64,000 nucleotides of DNA from Stictocephala bisonia (GCA_035578905.1 JAQJVL010002675.1:1-64000); one strand, 5' to 3'. Positions 51,086 through 62,908 are shown, counted from the first letter of the stretch. The notes: a model not told the origin generated them from the letters alone. Translations and numbers: made by a program.

Positions 51086-53838
51086 TTTATAACACTTTAG
51101 TCCACTTAAACTACAAGTACTCCTTTAAAATGTTATTCATGTCTTATCGGACAATCAAAAACACCCTTCATTTCAATTGTACAACTAACTATATATACAG
51201 TACTACAATCTAAAACAAAAGTCGTGATTTTATTTCATAATAGCATGAATTTAACTTTTATTTATTTATTGACTGTGTTGACATACTATATTATAAATCT
51301 TGATAGACCTTATTTTTTATGTATTTCTTTATTTTTTTTAATTATTTTTATTTACTTGGAAATGACAAAAAAAGTCTAAACATGTATTTTTCAGCTATAT
51401 TCAATATTTTTCAAAGAGTGCTCAGTTAATGAAGCAATTTGTATATGTGTGTGTATAAACATTACTGATTGAGATAAACTAATTACACAACCAAAGAGAA
51501 ATTGTGACAAATATAATTATTTGTTTGTTAATATCCAGCATTTACCTTCGAAGTGTTGCACAAAAGATGCTTTGAAGTACAATTATTATTGCTATTATGA
51601 AAAGAAAAAAATTGAGAGATAATAATTGATTCTGTACACCTCGAGAGAAATTTGGGTTTGCCACAGCCTGTAGTTATGTAACTTTTTTAAGTTTTCCTGG
51701 AACATAACTTTAAAAACTACCTATTGAACACACTAGTGTAAGTGTAATTCCACTCTTCCTCCACTGTGCAATTCCATTTAAAAATTGTCATAGCAAACAG
51801 AGCCGTAGACCGTGTGCTGACTGCGCAATAGCAAGCTTTGCCCATTTTACGTCATTAGCAACACTGACCGACCATTGGTTGGTTTGATTACACCAACGAA
51901 TCAAGCTTAAAACTATTAAATTAAATCATTATTTAGTATTCAAATAAAAGTTAATAATAGCAATAACACAAATTAATAATAATGTAAACAATAAATAGCA
52001 ATGAAACAAACTTGCACAATTCATTAGTTATTTTTTCAACACTGTTGCGGAAGTTGAACACTTGACAGTGGAAGTTAGTTACGCCCGTGAAGCAGGGTAA
52101 ATCTGTGGTGGAACTATTCCCCTCTTCTGCTGGAACCCCTACATAAACTAAATAAAAACACGCAGGTCACTTACTATCCGGCCCAATTATAGTGAGAGTA
52201 TAATGTCAGTAATCTGAAAGAATACATAAAATGGGCTTACCATCTATGAGCATTTACTGAGACCAGCCGGATATGTTACTTACTTACAAGATATATATAT
52301 CAATTTATCAAAATATTTTTGTAATATAAGCTTTATTAAAACTTGAAGTTCCAAACTATATGGCATGTTTGAACCTACGGAAACGGGAAATAAAATAAAT
52401 ACAAAATTGAAGACAATAAACTTTAAAACATGTTTCAGTGTACTCATACTGTATAGCCAGAAAATTGAATAGTGAAGGATTAATTAACCCCAGTTGTACC
52501 ACACTCCAATGCAACATCAGTTGTATAGGCCTATCATAAACCAAACAACAAACCAACCTCAACACTCGATGAATTACTGTAATGTTAATATAATTCAGTA
52601 ACTGCAGTGTTGAACATTGTAACACTGAACACGAATACAATGAATAAAAATTATAATGAACTGTAAAGCAGTTAACTCGAACAACGGCAATGGCTTGTAT
52701 CAGTAACATCAATCTGAGACGAGAGTGAGACAGGTGCAGCAAAGAATGTTAACGCTCGTTACCGTAGCAACGGCTCAGTGATTCACCCTAGCTCCACTAC
52801 AGCGTCCTAAACCGTCAGTAAAATTAATGACTGCACTAAACGGAGTTGAGAGTTGTAGGAATGCTTTAAATGATAGTTTTACTAATTTCCGGATAATCCA
52901 AACTTTAAGTAATCCGAACAGGCAATCCTCCCAATTACTTTGAATTCGGAGATGGTTTAACTACATAAATAAACTTCTCACTCATTCAAAAAAAAGTAGG
53001 TATTCACCCACCCTAAGTACAACTAACCTGTGAGTAGCACAGAGCATGACTAAAAAGGCTATAATGTTGATTATGTCAGTCCAGTCAAATAATAAATGAT
53101 AAATAAATTATGAAAAAATTAGACATATCTTCTTAGCAATAACTTGGTAGATATCTTCTTGATTAAATCATTTCTTGCCAAATATCCATCATCTTCACTG
53201 TGCAGTTGATACCAAGGTATTGTACAATTTATTTTCATTATTATATAATAATATGATCCTGAAACAAAACAGCCCAGATCAATAAAATATAATACACCCT
53301 ATAGTGAAAATCACTTTACATGATAAGGTGATAACATGACGGATCATGCAACGTGCTGTTGTTATGATACATTGATCTCATAACCAAATCACTAAACTAT
53401 TTCAAACAAGTAGTGCTACATTTTTTTATTGCACATATACTCTTAAATGGTATGAGACAGTTAACATTATAACACACATTAACAATTATCAGCTGATGTA
53501 CTAACCAATGGTCTATTTTGACATGTTTTCTCTGCTGGCGCTAAGCACCTTAAAATATTTCAATGAGACCATCTCCCTACTGTGTAATTTGCTATTTATT
53601 TATGGATACCAGCTCTAGTCGTGTTATTTCTTCGTTCTATAGAAATCAAGAATGCTGGACAATGAAAAAAAAAAAACTGGTTTATGACAGCTGAATAAGT
53701 GAGAGAGTAAATATGGTGATTTAGTCACAGAAGATGTTGTCAATGGCATCTGTGAAAATGACGGCAACAAGAGCATTAAGTCTGATTAATGGACATATAC
53801 ATTAAGTCTGAAACTATCAAAATGGACATAAAAATAAT
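51086..53838. other. Intergenic, no supported gene
   Basis: The 128-codon - strand ORF at 52356-52742 has no recognisable domain and composition typical of noise. 52860-52930 has GGATAATCC..GTAATCCGAACAGGCAATC, weakly like the ends of the pogo-type elements. 51780-51900 and 52680-52830 are less AT-rich; nothing identified. Confidence 0.35.
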
Positions 53839-53842
53839 TTAA

Positions 53843-53915
53843 CACATTCAGTGCTAAGGCCCTATTTTCGTTTTCACCATGTGTGGCTGCATCTATATTT
53901 ATAAAAGAGGATGTT

Positions 53916-54007
<92 letters not shown>

Positions 54008-54895
54008 TGAAGTTTATGCGCTGCCAAACCATCCAACCGATCGCCATGAAACTTTAGGATGTTGTCCTGTATACTCCCGAGATGGTTTCTGTGAAGTTTG
54101 ATGCAGATCCGTCCACAGGGTCCCGCCCCACGGGCTCTTAAAGATCCCATGTTATTCAAATGGAGAATCTGAATTGTACAGTATATAGTTTAAGACTTTC
54201 CCCAATGGCTGACATTTTTTTTTCAAAAAATTATTTTTGTCATTGTGTAGTATCAATTTACTATGGTTAGAAGTGGTCTGTAAATGTGGAAAGCTCAAAA
54301 TAATGAATTTTTATGTATGGCTGCCTAGTCGGCCATCAGCCCCTGGCGAACTATTTTGCCAAAAAATTAATGTCCAAGGTTTTTTTACACCACTTTATTT
54401 TGTAATAAACTAGTTAGTAATATAAGGAATGAAGTAAAACATATGAAAAAGATTAAAAACTACTATTATCATGTCCAGTTTTCACAATTAGTCTAATCTG
54501 AGATAAATGTTTCAAAACATGCTACAGAATACAATTCAGCTTGGTCAGGGCGTTCGTAGAACATACAGTATTTTTTAATTTTTACTTTGCAGTACTTTCT
54601 ACATATTTTATGCTTAATTTTATTCCGAATTTCTCGAAAAAACAAATAAAAACAGTTATAGAAAATCCAAAAATAACCGGAAACTGAAAACCATTTCCTA
54701 CTCGTGGGATTCCAAAGAAGTGTGGGACATACTAGCAAGCGAAATCTGCAAAGGCTGGATGAAGACCGATTTAATAATGTGAGTGAGGCAGTATGCCGAC
54801 TAGACGGCCATCAGCCACCACCAATGACGACGGCCACGCAGCCACTAGCGGTCGAACGGCATGGCTGACTTTACGACTACGTAGCACTGAATGTG
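53843..54895 (-). mobile_element. piggyBac-like element remnant
   Basis: TTAA at 53839-53842 and 54896-54899 flanks perfect 14-bp inverted ends CACATTCAGTGCTA / TAGCACTGAATGTG. TTAA is the piggyBac target. The - strand ORF at 54738-54493 ends KICRKYCKVKIKKYCMFY, then ACFETF, reminiscent of the Cys-rich C-terminus of piggyBac transposases. The rest of the transposase is absent. It also carries a (TA)n expansion. Structure is firm; the family call is inferred. Confidence 0.65.
53917..54004. repeat. (TA)n microsatellite, ~88 bp
   Basis: Pure TA run inside the piggyBac-like element. Confidence 0.97.
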
Positions 54896-54899
54896 TTAA

Positions 54900-55639
54900 C
54901 TGTAGATATTGAACTTGTAATAAACTTAGAGCAAAGTGCGAGTGAGAATCTTAGTTAAAACCAACAATAATGAAGTCATTCTTGATGATTTAAAAATCTG
55001 TTTTTTTTTTTTTTTAAGAACGTGATGTGTGGAACTATCATCCACATCATAAAAAAGTGCTTGCAGGCAGAAAGTATTTTTATGATTGATATGTTAATGT
55101 GTCCTGACGTAAAAAATTTCAAAGAGACAAAAAGAAGAAGAAAAAGTGTATTTTTTTATTGGTAAACCATTAATGCAGTTGATAACAATTTATTTTTTCC
55201 CCCATTATGTGACCACAATAATGTAATCTGTAGATCATGCCATTTCAGAACAGATTAAAAAAATTTATTTTTGACTAATAAAAATATTGTGTTATGACAT
55301 TTAAAAAAAGATTGAGTCTGAAAGACTGCTGTTCTAGATTGAGGATGCCTGGAGCAAATTGACCAAAAAAACATTGAAACAACTTTGACAAACACTCTCA
55401 TAAATGATATAACAAATTCTGAAAATGATAAACCTGATGAATATAAGATGGAAGATCATAGATTTGAAATATAAAATAATGATGATATTATTTCCTTTTT
55501 GGAGGATAAATAAACTTTAGACAATGAAAGCTGTGCAACTGAAGATGGAAACGAAGAAATCAGCAAAGAACTCACAGATGCGATTTTAGATTCACAAACT
55601 GCAATGGCATTGTAAAAACAGCAACCTAGGAGCTATACA
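54900..55639. other. Intergenic, nothing recognised
   Basis: AT-rich with a T13 run near 55003-55015. No feature. Confidence 0.4.
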
Positions 55640-55855
55640 GTTTCTTACATTCTTACATATGAGACGCCGACACAACGTTGTGCGTATTCTAAGGCGAATA
55701 TGAATGGTTTTATGAGTGTAGGATGAGTGTAGACTGGTTACTAACTGAGTTCAACTGTTCCTCAGAAAGGGCAATTTATTAATAGCCCAACAGCCAGGGC
55801 AACTAAGGGACCTACAGCTTTACGTGGAATCCGAACCACGTAGTGCTGGTCTGAA
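55640..55855 (-). mobile_element. SINE-like dispersed repeat, copy 3
   Basis: About 90% like 29097-29290, with a 10-bp duplication GAGTGTAGGAT. The - strand reads GGTTCGGATTCCACG (B-box-like) then AAAGCTGTAGGTCCC, the latter also in the SINE at 57051. This suggests a common SINE core. Confidence 0.65.
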
Positions 55856-56767
55856 CTATTATTCACAGCTATTAATGTGAAAAGGCTGAGGGACTTGGCA
55901 TAAAAAAGTGACTGAAAGATGTTTCAGAGAAATATTGATCATGTTGAACAAAACTTGAATTGTCGCCCGCACATAACATGTGAAAAAGATGATGCGTGTG
56001 ATATGCTGCCTGCACATGGCCGTACGGAATCGGGGGAGTTGGCGATCGCCCATAATTGCACCAGAAATCGGTAATTACACAAAGTAACTGCCTATATGTT
56101 GCGCTATTTTTGCAAGAAACAGAATCTAGAAGAGTTGAACTTATTATTTTATATTCGTTGGCAGCCCAGACTGTTGAAAATATTCGATAAAATAAAGTTT
56201 ATTCATCGGCTATTCCCCTACCGATCTCAGTTCAAGCGTCAGTCAAGTGAAAGAGTTGATTGTTTATGTATATGTTTTGGTTATTGTGCTTTTGTTATAA
56301 GTTGTAAAGTTTGTTGTTTGTAAATAGTTTTGTGTTGTTTTGTATCTTATTTTGTATAGTATAATAATTTAAGTATTTTCATTGTGTGAGAACAAATATG
56401 GATTGGAATAGAATACACTACTAAACATTTTAAAAACTGTAAATAATTGACACTGACATATTATATTCAAGATATAAAATAAATAATTTCACCTTTTGGA
56501 GGAACTTAGTCGGCCTAATAATTTTACAGTGTCTAAAATTTATTTTTCATTTGTAATAATAGTTCTTATATCAAGCATGAGTGTAAAGCGAAACTTTACA
56601 GTTTTACAATTTTTCTCTTTATTTCTCAGCTAAATGTGATGAAATTTGGCACTAAGCTATAGGACTGCATTTGAAACAGAAATAAGAGGTTTCCTAAAGT
56701 TAAAAAATATTTTTAGTTATTTTGCTATAATGTGTCAAAGTAAAAATGTTGTTGGATTTGTTTTTAT

Positions 56768-56772
<5 letters not shown>
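55856..56772. other. Intergenic, nothing recognised
   Basis: Small ORFs at 55859-56053 (-) and 56096-56323 (+) look random. Confidence 0.35.

Positions 56773-56822
<50 letters not shown>
56773..56822. repeat. (TA)n microsatellite, ~50 bp
   Basis: Pure TA run. Confidence 0.97.
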
Positions 56823-56824
<2 letters not shown>

Positions 56825-57050
56825 AATGTAAATTGTATGTGTATAAAAAGGATAATATTTCATTATTTTCTGATTGCCCATTTATAAACCTTAAAAACAA
56901 TACCATAAAATTGGTGATATTCCTTTAGTAATAATAGAATATTTTTGTAAATGCTTACAAAAACCCCTAATTTGCTGCAGTCTTTTTCAGTATAATAGGG
57001 TATTTTCATATCAAATATCTAAAAAAGTAGTCAACCCAAAAAAATCCATT

Positions 57051-57255
57051 CGGAGCGGCTGTAGCTAAGGGGCTAAGGCGTTGGCTTGCCACACAGTCGG
57101 TCCGGGTTCGATTCCCAATATGATCACCATCAGTTTTTGCCCTACCGCTTCCAAGGTTCGGTAATCACATAAAGCTGTAGGTCCCCAGGTTAAGTGTTAG
57201 AGAGGGCTTCTTAGCCCTAACTTCGCCTGGTAAAATATGACGAACTTTAACTATT
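57051..57255 (+). mobile_element. tRNA-derived SINE with LINE-like hairpin tail
   Basis: Three parts are visible. The tRNA-like head has A box TAGCTAAGGGG (57062-57072) and B box GGTTCGATTCC (57105-57115). The central part includes AAAGCTGTAGGTCCC, also in the SINE-like copies at 29097 and 55640. The tail has stem AGGGCT/AGCCCT (57203-57208, 57213-57218) inside CCAGG/CCTGG (57185-57189, 57226-57230), then GTAAAATATGAC. The 17-mer GTTAAGTGTTAGAGAGG (57189-57205) is identical to the - strand of 25790-25806 in the LINE tail. Confidence 0.85.
57062..57115 (+). promoter_or_regulatory. Internal RNA polymerase III promoter (A and B boxes) of the SINE
   Basis: TAGCTAAGGGG and GGTTCGATTCC, 32 bases apart, the usual spacing of tRNA-type type-2 promoters. 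The B box matches the consensus exactly. Confidence 0.75.
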
Positions 57256-57439
57256 ATTTTTTATGCAGTCTTAAAAAAAACTAACAGATTTGAATGTACA
57301 TAAATATAAATTTCATAAAATCAAGTAATTCCCCTCTATAACTTATAGTCAATATAGTCTCCCTTACAGTAGCCTATATATTTGTCAATGAAGAGAAAGA
57401 TTTTAAAAATATAATAACAAAAAGTGAAGTATATTATTA

Positions 57440-58975
57440 ATTAATAATGAAAGTAAAAACATGTAAAGATGAACTAACCTGCCCCCTTACAGACCTCGTA
57501 AACAAGTCACTCAAACAAGGTATTTTTCCATCACAGCTAAAGACAGCAAAAGTATTCCCAAAATACAAAAAAGGTCATACCACATACACAAACAGCTACA
57601 GACCAATTTCCCTAATACCCACATTTTCAAAATTTTTTTAAAAATTGTCCTTCAAAGACTTACTTGTCATCTGGAACAAAATAAACTGATTACGAGACAA
57701 CAACACGGCATCCTTAAAGACAGATCTACAACAACTGCTCCAATCCAGCCGACAGAACACATCATTGACCAACCGGAAGAAGGCTCCCTAGTCACTAGCT
57801 TATTTCTTGATTTCAGTATGGTGTTTGACTGCCTCAACCACAATCAGCTTCTCCAAAAGTTGCAAGCACTGGGCATTGAGGGGAAAGCAGCACGATGGTT
57901 CTATAGCTACTTAAACAACAGACAACAACTTGTAGAAACACAGAATGGAACAAAACACAGAGTACACTCTGAAAGAGTCCCCATAAGTGAGTGAGTGCCA
58001 CAGGGCTCAGTGCTTGGTCCAGTACTGTTCCTTCTGCTCACAAATGACCTCCCAGACCAACTGGGAAATGTCTACAAAACTACCATGTATGCAGATGATA
58101 GTTATTACCATAGCTGACAAATCAATAGACGCACTCAAAATACATGCCAACACAGCCCTCACCAGAACAAAAACATAATGCATCAACAATGAGCTAGGAC
58201 TTAATGAAAACAAAATTGTGCAAATAAATTACACCACCAAGAATAAAGACGTAAACCTAACTCTCCCAGGTGTACAAGCTGAACCCAGCACCAAATACCT
58301 TGGCATCATTGTAGATGCAAAGCTCTCATGGCAGCTACACATAACAACCCTATGCAAGAAACTCTGCTCTGGAATCTATGTCATTAGAAGAATAATGCAT
58401 ATAAGTGACCTGCATGCAGCAAAAACTGCTTATTAATCCCTCTTTGAAAGCCACCTTATGTATGGTATAGCGGCATGGGGAGGAACCTCCAATGCTAACT
58501 TAGAGAGTGCCCTGGTCCATCAAAAAAGGGCAATAAGATGTATGGCAGGGATCAGAATACATGAAAGCTGTCGATAAGCTTTTAGAGAATTAAAAATTCT
58601 CACTGTAATATCACTCTACATACGCGAGACAATCCTCCATGTAGTCCACAATCCTCAAATAAGAAATGAAGATCTACACCAACATCACACAAGAAACGCC
58701 TCCAATTTCGCTCTCCCGATACACCGACTCACACTATATGAAAAAAAACCATCCTACAAGGGAGCAATCTTTTTCAACAAACTCCCGGACAACATAAAAA
58801 CCACACCACCTAGGAATCTGAGGAAAACCCTGACAACTTGGCTCCAGGATAGACCCTACTATACAGAAAAAGAATTTATGTCACATTAATTTTAGCGACA
58901 ATCTCTGTACCTTGACGCATTGTACTATTCTCCACGAATATGTCAATAAAGATTATTGTCTATTGTCTATAAAAC
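57440..58975 (+). mobile_element. 5'-truncated jockey/CR1-type LINE
   Basis: Carries reverse transcriptase from block 0 to the C-terminus and a 3' end AATAAAGATTATTGTCTATTGTCTAT (split: AATAAAGATTATTG, then TCTATTG repeats) at about 58945-58970. No endonuclease. It sits directly 3' of the glucosyltransferase gene's polyadenylation site, on the opposite strand. Confidence 0.85.
57447..58890 (+). pseudogene. LINE reverse transcriptase, intact YADD, several stops
   Basis: Order: CPLTDLVNKSLKQGIFPSQL and KTAKVFPKYKKG; SYRPISLIPTFSKFF; then in shifted frames ITRQQHGILKDRSTTT and LFLDFSMVFDCLNHNQLL (palm Asp). Then KAARWFYSYLNNRQQ, VPQGSVLGPVLFLL, KTTMYADDSYY (YADD 58088-58099), NELGLNENKI, YLGIIVDAKLSW, LMYGIAAWGG, HQKRAIRCMAGI, HHTRNASNF and GAIFFNKLP. 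Motifs are well kept. At least four stops or shifts break the frame. Confidence 0.88.
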
Positions 58976-58976
58976 G

Positions 58977-58982
58977 TTTATT
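58977..58982 (-). terminator. Polyadenylation signal of POGLUT2/3 gene
   Basis: AATAAA on the - strand, 14 bases after the stop codon at 58997-58999. A very short 3' UTR if used; a longer one would run into the LINE. Confidence 0.5.
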
Positions 58983-58996
58983 ACATTATACCTACT

Positions 58997-59116
58997 TTAT
59001 AGTTCATCATGAATGTTTAATGTAGAAGGGCAGAAGCAGTGTTTATTCTCTGTTTGGGGCACTTTCTCCATTCCTTCTCTCACCTCAATCTTTTCGATTA
59101 ACCTTTCACGCCATTC
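58997..59116 (-). CDS. POGLUT2/3: POGLUT2/3 last exon with HDEL ER-retrieval signal
   Basis: After a T-rich tract and TTGAAG (acceptor at 59117-59118) the exon encodes [19 protein letters not shown], then [12 protein letters not shown], and ends HDEL and TAA. Human KDELC1 has EYANLQVSEPQIREGMKRV and PQTE..C.C....KDEL at the same place and with the same spacing after LFQ. The open frame of the previous exon (LFKVK, stop) is only read-through into the intron. The short length explains why a plain ORF scan misses it. Confidence 0.88.
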   Translation of the reverse strand, partial: EWRERLIEKIEVREGMEKVPQTENKHCFCPSTLNIHDEL

Positions 59117-62100
59117 CTTCAACAAATATAAAACAAGCAATTTAATTTTCCATTTAAACTAAATTTAGTTCAATAATAGTTTGTTTTAAATGATTACTCA
59201 GTTGATCTATACTAAATAAGTGCATTTTGAATTAACATTAACATAAAAAATCAAGAAGTTGAGTTTAGTCTCCTTGTCTTGCTTCTATTGAAACTGTATA
59301 CAGGATTGTTGCTTCAGAAAATTACGATATCTGTAACTAAGTGTCGTTGTGGTACAGTGACACTCTGTGGTTGATGAGACTAAACAATGTTGAAACAACA
59401 CAAACTTAGTCATGAATCAGCATTATTCTCATCGCCTAATTACGCAAAGAGAATTGGATAGTGCCCCAGCATTCATATATACTTGAGTGTGTATGATGAA
59501 ACCGCTCTGCACAGCCTTCCCAACCACTTTTGTAAAACAAAGTATACAGTAATATAATTGACAATAAAGTAACTTATTTTAAAAAAATAAATAAATTTAG
59601 TAAATAAAGTAACCTAATTTAGTAAATGTTGTGCTTGTACAACTATGAGGTTCAAGAATAGAATGAAACCTTAAAGTTTATTATGAACAAACATGTTAAA
59701 TCATAACTAAAATCTACATCTTCCGGTGACAACCGCGTCAAGGTACTATCTACAATATTGTAATCTACTATTACAATATTTATTGATTATCTTGTAAATA
59801 TTGTAGATAGTACCTTGACACGGTTGTCACCGGAAGATGTAGATTCTAGTTATGACACTGGCCACTTAAGCCTAAGTTCTAAGATGTTAAATCATGTTTT
59901 TACTCAAAAGTATGTACAATAACAGGTTATTAACACTAAAAGAACAGATGACACCATTGGCCCTGATACAACAAATTGACTCGCACATACCATCTAAATA
60001 GACAAGTCAGTTATTTTTATCATGATAAATTCAGACGCTAACTAGTTCAAATCAAACAGATGCGTGTTTATAAATTAACATGTACTTGTTAATATGAGCC
60101 CTGACATTCCCCTGTTACTCAACTGGTAGATATAGGATAATGAGTTCATAAAAAGTGTTATTTAACCTTGAAAAGGACGGTGTGGTAACAAAAGATATGT
60201 TCTGGGAGAAGGTGGGTTCTTGCATAGAGTTGTCCTGCTTTTGCAATCTTATGAGCTTCTTCGTCGTTATTTTTTGCCCACGTTACTTGGTCCACTAGAT
60301 CAGACAAATCTGCCTTGATTGGTACATAATGCTCCCAAGGTACCAGGTCCCCGTAAAAATGTTCGTAGTAATCAGAGTCCTGTTTCAGAACAAGTGAGCC
60401 TCCGGCCAATAAATAGGGAAGACGGTAAGCCGCAACTGTACCATCCAAACTCACTTGATATCTGTACTGAAACAGAAATAAAAGGCTAATTTATTTAAAT
60501 AAATTTATAGCGATTACTGTTATTTTTTAATTTTAAATCAATACAAATATTTGGTTTGAGGCGTGGACTTCAGTTTTAGAAAATCTTGCAGGATTACCTT
60601 GAGAAGCTGAGCACGAATTCTGAGAAAATAATTTGTTTTTGTTTATTTCACTTCTGCATATTGTGCTCCCATATAACTTATATAAAAGATCAGAATTTTA
60701 GGAGTCGATAGATGAATGTAACATAGTTCCAATCTCCGAAGCAAATTGGAAGTAGCTGGTAGTATGAACCTCCTTGAGAGGGAATAGGTTTTACACAATA
60801 AATACAAATACAATACAACAACAATAAATACAAATACAATTCATGGATACTGAAATGAGGCAGGCAGACTAGTCATGTGAAAATCATATTCTCAGGCCAC
60901 AGAGAAAAAAAAATTACAAAGTAACTCTTTGTGTTCCTAATCTAGATTTAAGCCCCAACTGAACAATATGGAAGAGCAAACAATTGTATGGTCATGTGGT
61001 TTGAATTTACCTAAATGATAGGATACCTTTTTAATTGTTTTTTCTTTTAACAAATGACAATAATAGGTAGTACTAAAAATTTTAAACAACATAAGATAAC
61101 GACAATTAAGCCAGACGTAGTATGCCAGTTGCCCACAAGGTTATATTCATCACATCGAGGCATCTCCTGAACTCTTGTTATCTGTTTGGATTCTGGAATT
61201 CTAGACTTAGATAGTTCCCACAATCAAATTAAAGATAGAAAATCAGAATACGTGTTACAAACAGGAAAAACAATTTCCAGCATCTAACCACATGCTAAAG
61301 TGAAAACTTTCGATCTGAAGTTTATAAAAATGTTCAAAAGTTAACTTTAGTTTTATCTTTTTGAGATAGACAAATCACATTTTTGGATTAATGATACATT
61401 TGTTGTGCCTAGCAATTAAGCGGTAGGTTACAGAGAGGAAGTTTTGGTTGAGAAGTGAATCTTTTAATACTTAACATTTATCTAAGAGAACCTTCAATTT
61501 AGTACCTAGTGGTTGTTTTAAATCAATTTCACTTTTACTTTCAAAATCCACCATTGGAAATTGACACAGGGGCAACATTATCTAGCATCAGCAGCAGAGC
61601 ATAAGGTACATGAAACATGTATGGTCTTAACAATAAAAAATATGGTGTAAAGATTAAAATTACCAAAAGGAAAAAAAATTAAGTCACCGTCTTACCACAT
61701 GTGACAAAAAAACTGGAATACTTACTGTGTAATATTTTTCATTTAATAGATAAAAAGTAGCAGTGTAAATTTTACTTCCTAACATCAGAGAAGTTGCAGA
61801 ATCTGTTATGAGCGAATGCTTTCATTTTTGTACAAAGAGATTATTAATAACAACTAAGTTGTTTATTGACTAAACTCATTAAATAATAACACGTACAGAA
61901 AAGAATTATGGACATGAGCACTGTGCACCAAAAACTAAAAATGATTTGGTATCCAATACGTACATTAAAAAACCTGAAGAAAGATACATGTTTTTCTTTT
62001 GGACCATAAATATGCTCCTGGTCTCGGAAGAAAAAGAAGTTGGTCAGTGAAGCATTAAATAAGTCAGGATGTTTACGAGCTATTTCAATCAACTTTAGTC

Positions 62101-62908
62101 GCTCCCTACTAGAGTCTCTTCCCCTCCAAAATGCTTTGGGTTCTCTTTCTTCCCACGGAAGATCAAGATTCCCCTGGACTGACAGCATGTCCAAGCTCAC
62201 TCTGGAATATTCAATTTGAACATTATTACAAAAGTTATAAAGTAAATAACTTAAGTAATTATTTACTTATTAATTATTTAATTATTACTTAAGTACTTAA
62301 GTAATTAAAATTTTTGTTATAGCTAAATTTAAAATCTCTAGTTCTGGATGTTTTTGAAGCAATTAAAATCAGATTAATAACTTTTACTGAAAGGTAAAAC
62401 TATATTTTTTTTGTACATGCAGTTTAATTTTCCTAAGATTTAATAAAAGTGTTTTTAAAAATCAGTAAATGCAGAATAAAACACTGACAAACTCAGTGTA
62501 ACCAACTTGTATATATACAGTATATATACAAGTATATATCAATGAATTGTTAATTTCCATACTCTAACTTCTATAATGTTATCTCAACAGTAAACAAATC
62601 TTAAAATATCTAATTATGTAATTTATATCTAAAATATACATTTAAATAATTTATTCTCACCTTCCCATGGCTTCTAGTGATGACTCAGTGATGTCATACG
62701 TAGGCATGACAATGTCAGAGGTACTGTGAGAGCCACACCAAGAGAATAGCGGAAAGACATTGTCAGTGTTGAGGTGAGAGAGAGGCCAATCACCGAGGTT
62801 GACAAACATTTCAATGTCAGGCAGGCGTACTTTACGAGCTAGAGATGTTAATATGGCATCTACAAACATCTTAAAACCTACGTGTTGACCATAACATTTT
62901 CGATAAAT
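58997..62908 (-). CDS. POGLUT2/3: Protein O-glucosyltransferase 2/3 (KDELC-type, CAP10 domain), last four exons
   Basis: ER-lumen enzyme; known family role is O-glucosylation of EGF-like repeats (Notch, fibrillins) from UDP-glucose. Exons on the - strand: 62908-62661, 62201-61964, 60466-60167, 59116-58997; all GT-AG, phases 2/0/0, joining to 301 residues plus stop. Motifs by local residue: [12 protein letters not shown] at 1, FVNLGDWPL about 40, FSWCG and DIVMPTYD about 60-75, GRVSLDML 82-89, [11 protein letters not shown] about 107, [29 protein letters not shown] about 165-185 (split by a phase-0 intron just upstream), [37 protein letters not shown], and C-terminal HDEL. Lengths match human KDELC1 from the same point. 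The signal peptide and filamin domain must be upstream, beyond 62908, and are not found. ZRSR2 converges from the other side. Confidence 0.93.
59117..60166. other. Last intron of POGLUT2/3
   Basis: 1050 bp, AT-rich, with the foldback at 59701-59858. No other feature. Confidence 0.5.
59701..59858. repeat. Foldback MITE-like repeat
   Basis: Arms 59701-59758 and about 59798-59856 are inverted copies with about three mismatches (ATCTACATCTTCCGGTGACA against TGTCACCGGAAGATGTAGAT). The loop is AT-rich and about 40 bp. Arms start TCATAACTA, giving a 158-bp unit. Confidence 0.85.
60167..60466 (-). CDS. POGLUT2/3: POGLUT2/3 exon (C-terminal part of CAP10 domain)
   Basis: Exactly 100 codons between TTTCTGTTTCAG and GTTAAA. 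It starts [20 protein letters not shown], contains the donor-binding-like [12 protein letters not shown] and [11 protein letters not shown], and ends HTVLFK. The ATG giving MSLDG-like starts in the frame is not the exon start. Confidence 0.93.
60467..61963. other. POGLUT2/3 intron, no feature seen
   Basis: AT-rich, with a short ATACAAATACAAT duplication near 60800-60840. Nothing recognised. Confidence 0.45.
61964..62201 (-). CDS. POGLUT2/3: POGLUT2/3 exon (middle of CAP10 domain)
   Basis: From ATATTCCAG to GTACGT. Encodes [52 protein letters not shown] and HVSFFRFFN. Ends on a codon boundary before the YRYQ exon. Confidence 0.93.
62202..62660. other. POGLUT2/3 intron, no feature seen
   Basis: AT-rich, with short self-complementary runs near 62240-62310 and 62508-62540. 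Nothing recognised. Confidence 0.45.
62661..62908 (-). CDS. POGLUT2/3: POGLUT2/3 exon (start of CAP10 domain)
   Basis: Acceptor TTTATTGTTTCAG, donor GTGAGA. Encodes [53 protein letters not shown] and ESSLEAMG. The exon is phase 0 at its start, so the upstream exon should end on a whole codon. Confidence 0.93.

Noticed and set aside
52356..52742. 128-codon - strand ORF
   Set aside because: No domain, no splice context, low-information composition; length is possible by chance in this region.
53883..54159. ORFs with Tyr-Ile repeats around (TA)n arrays (also 28646, 28825, 56646, 56700)
   Set aside because: Translations of TA dinucleotide runs.
53888..54170. Helitron-like start (TATTTATAAAAGAGGATGTTTGTA and CCGATCGCCATGAAACTTT)
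   Set aside because: Similar wording occurs in many insect repeats; no Helitron 3' hairpin/CTRR end was found, and the piggyBac-like borders explain the unit.
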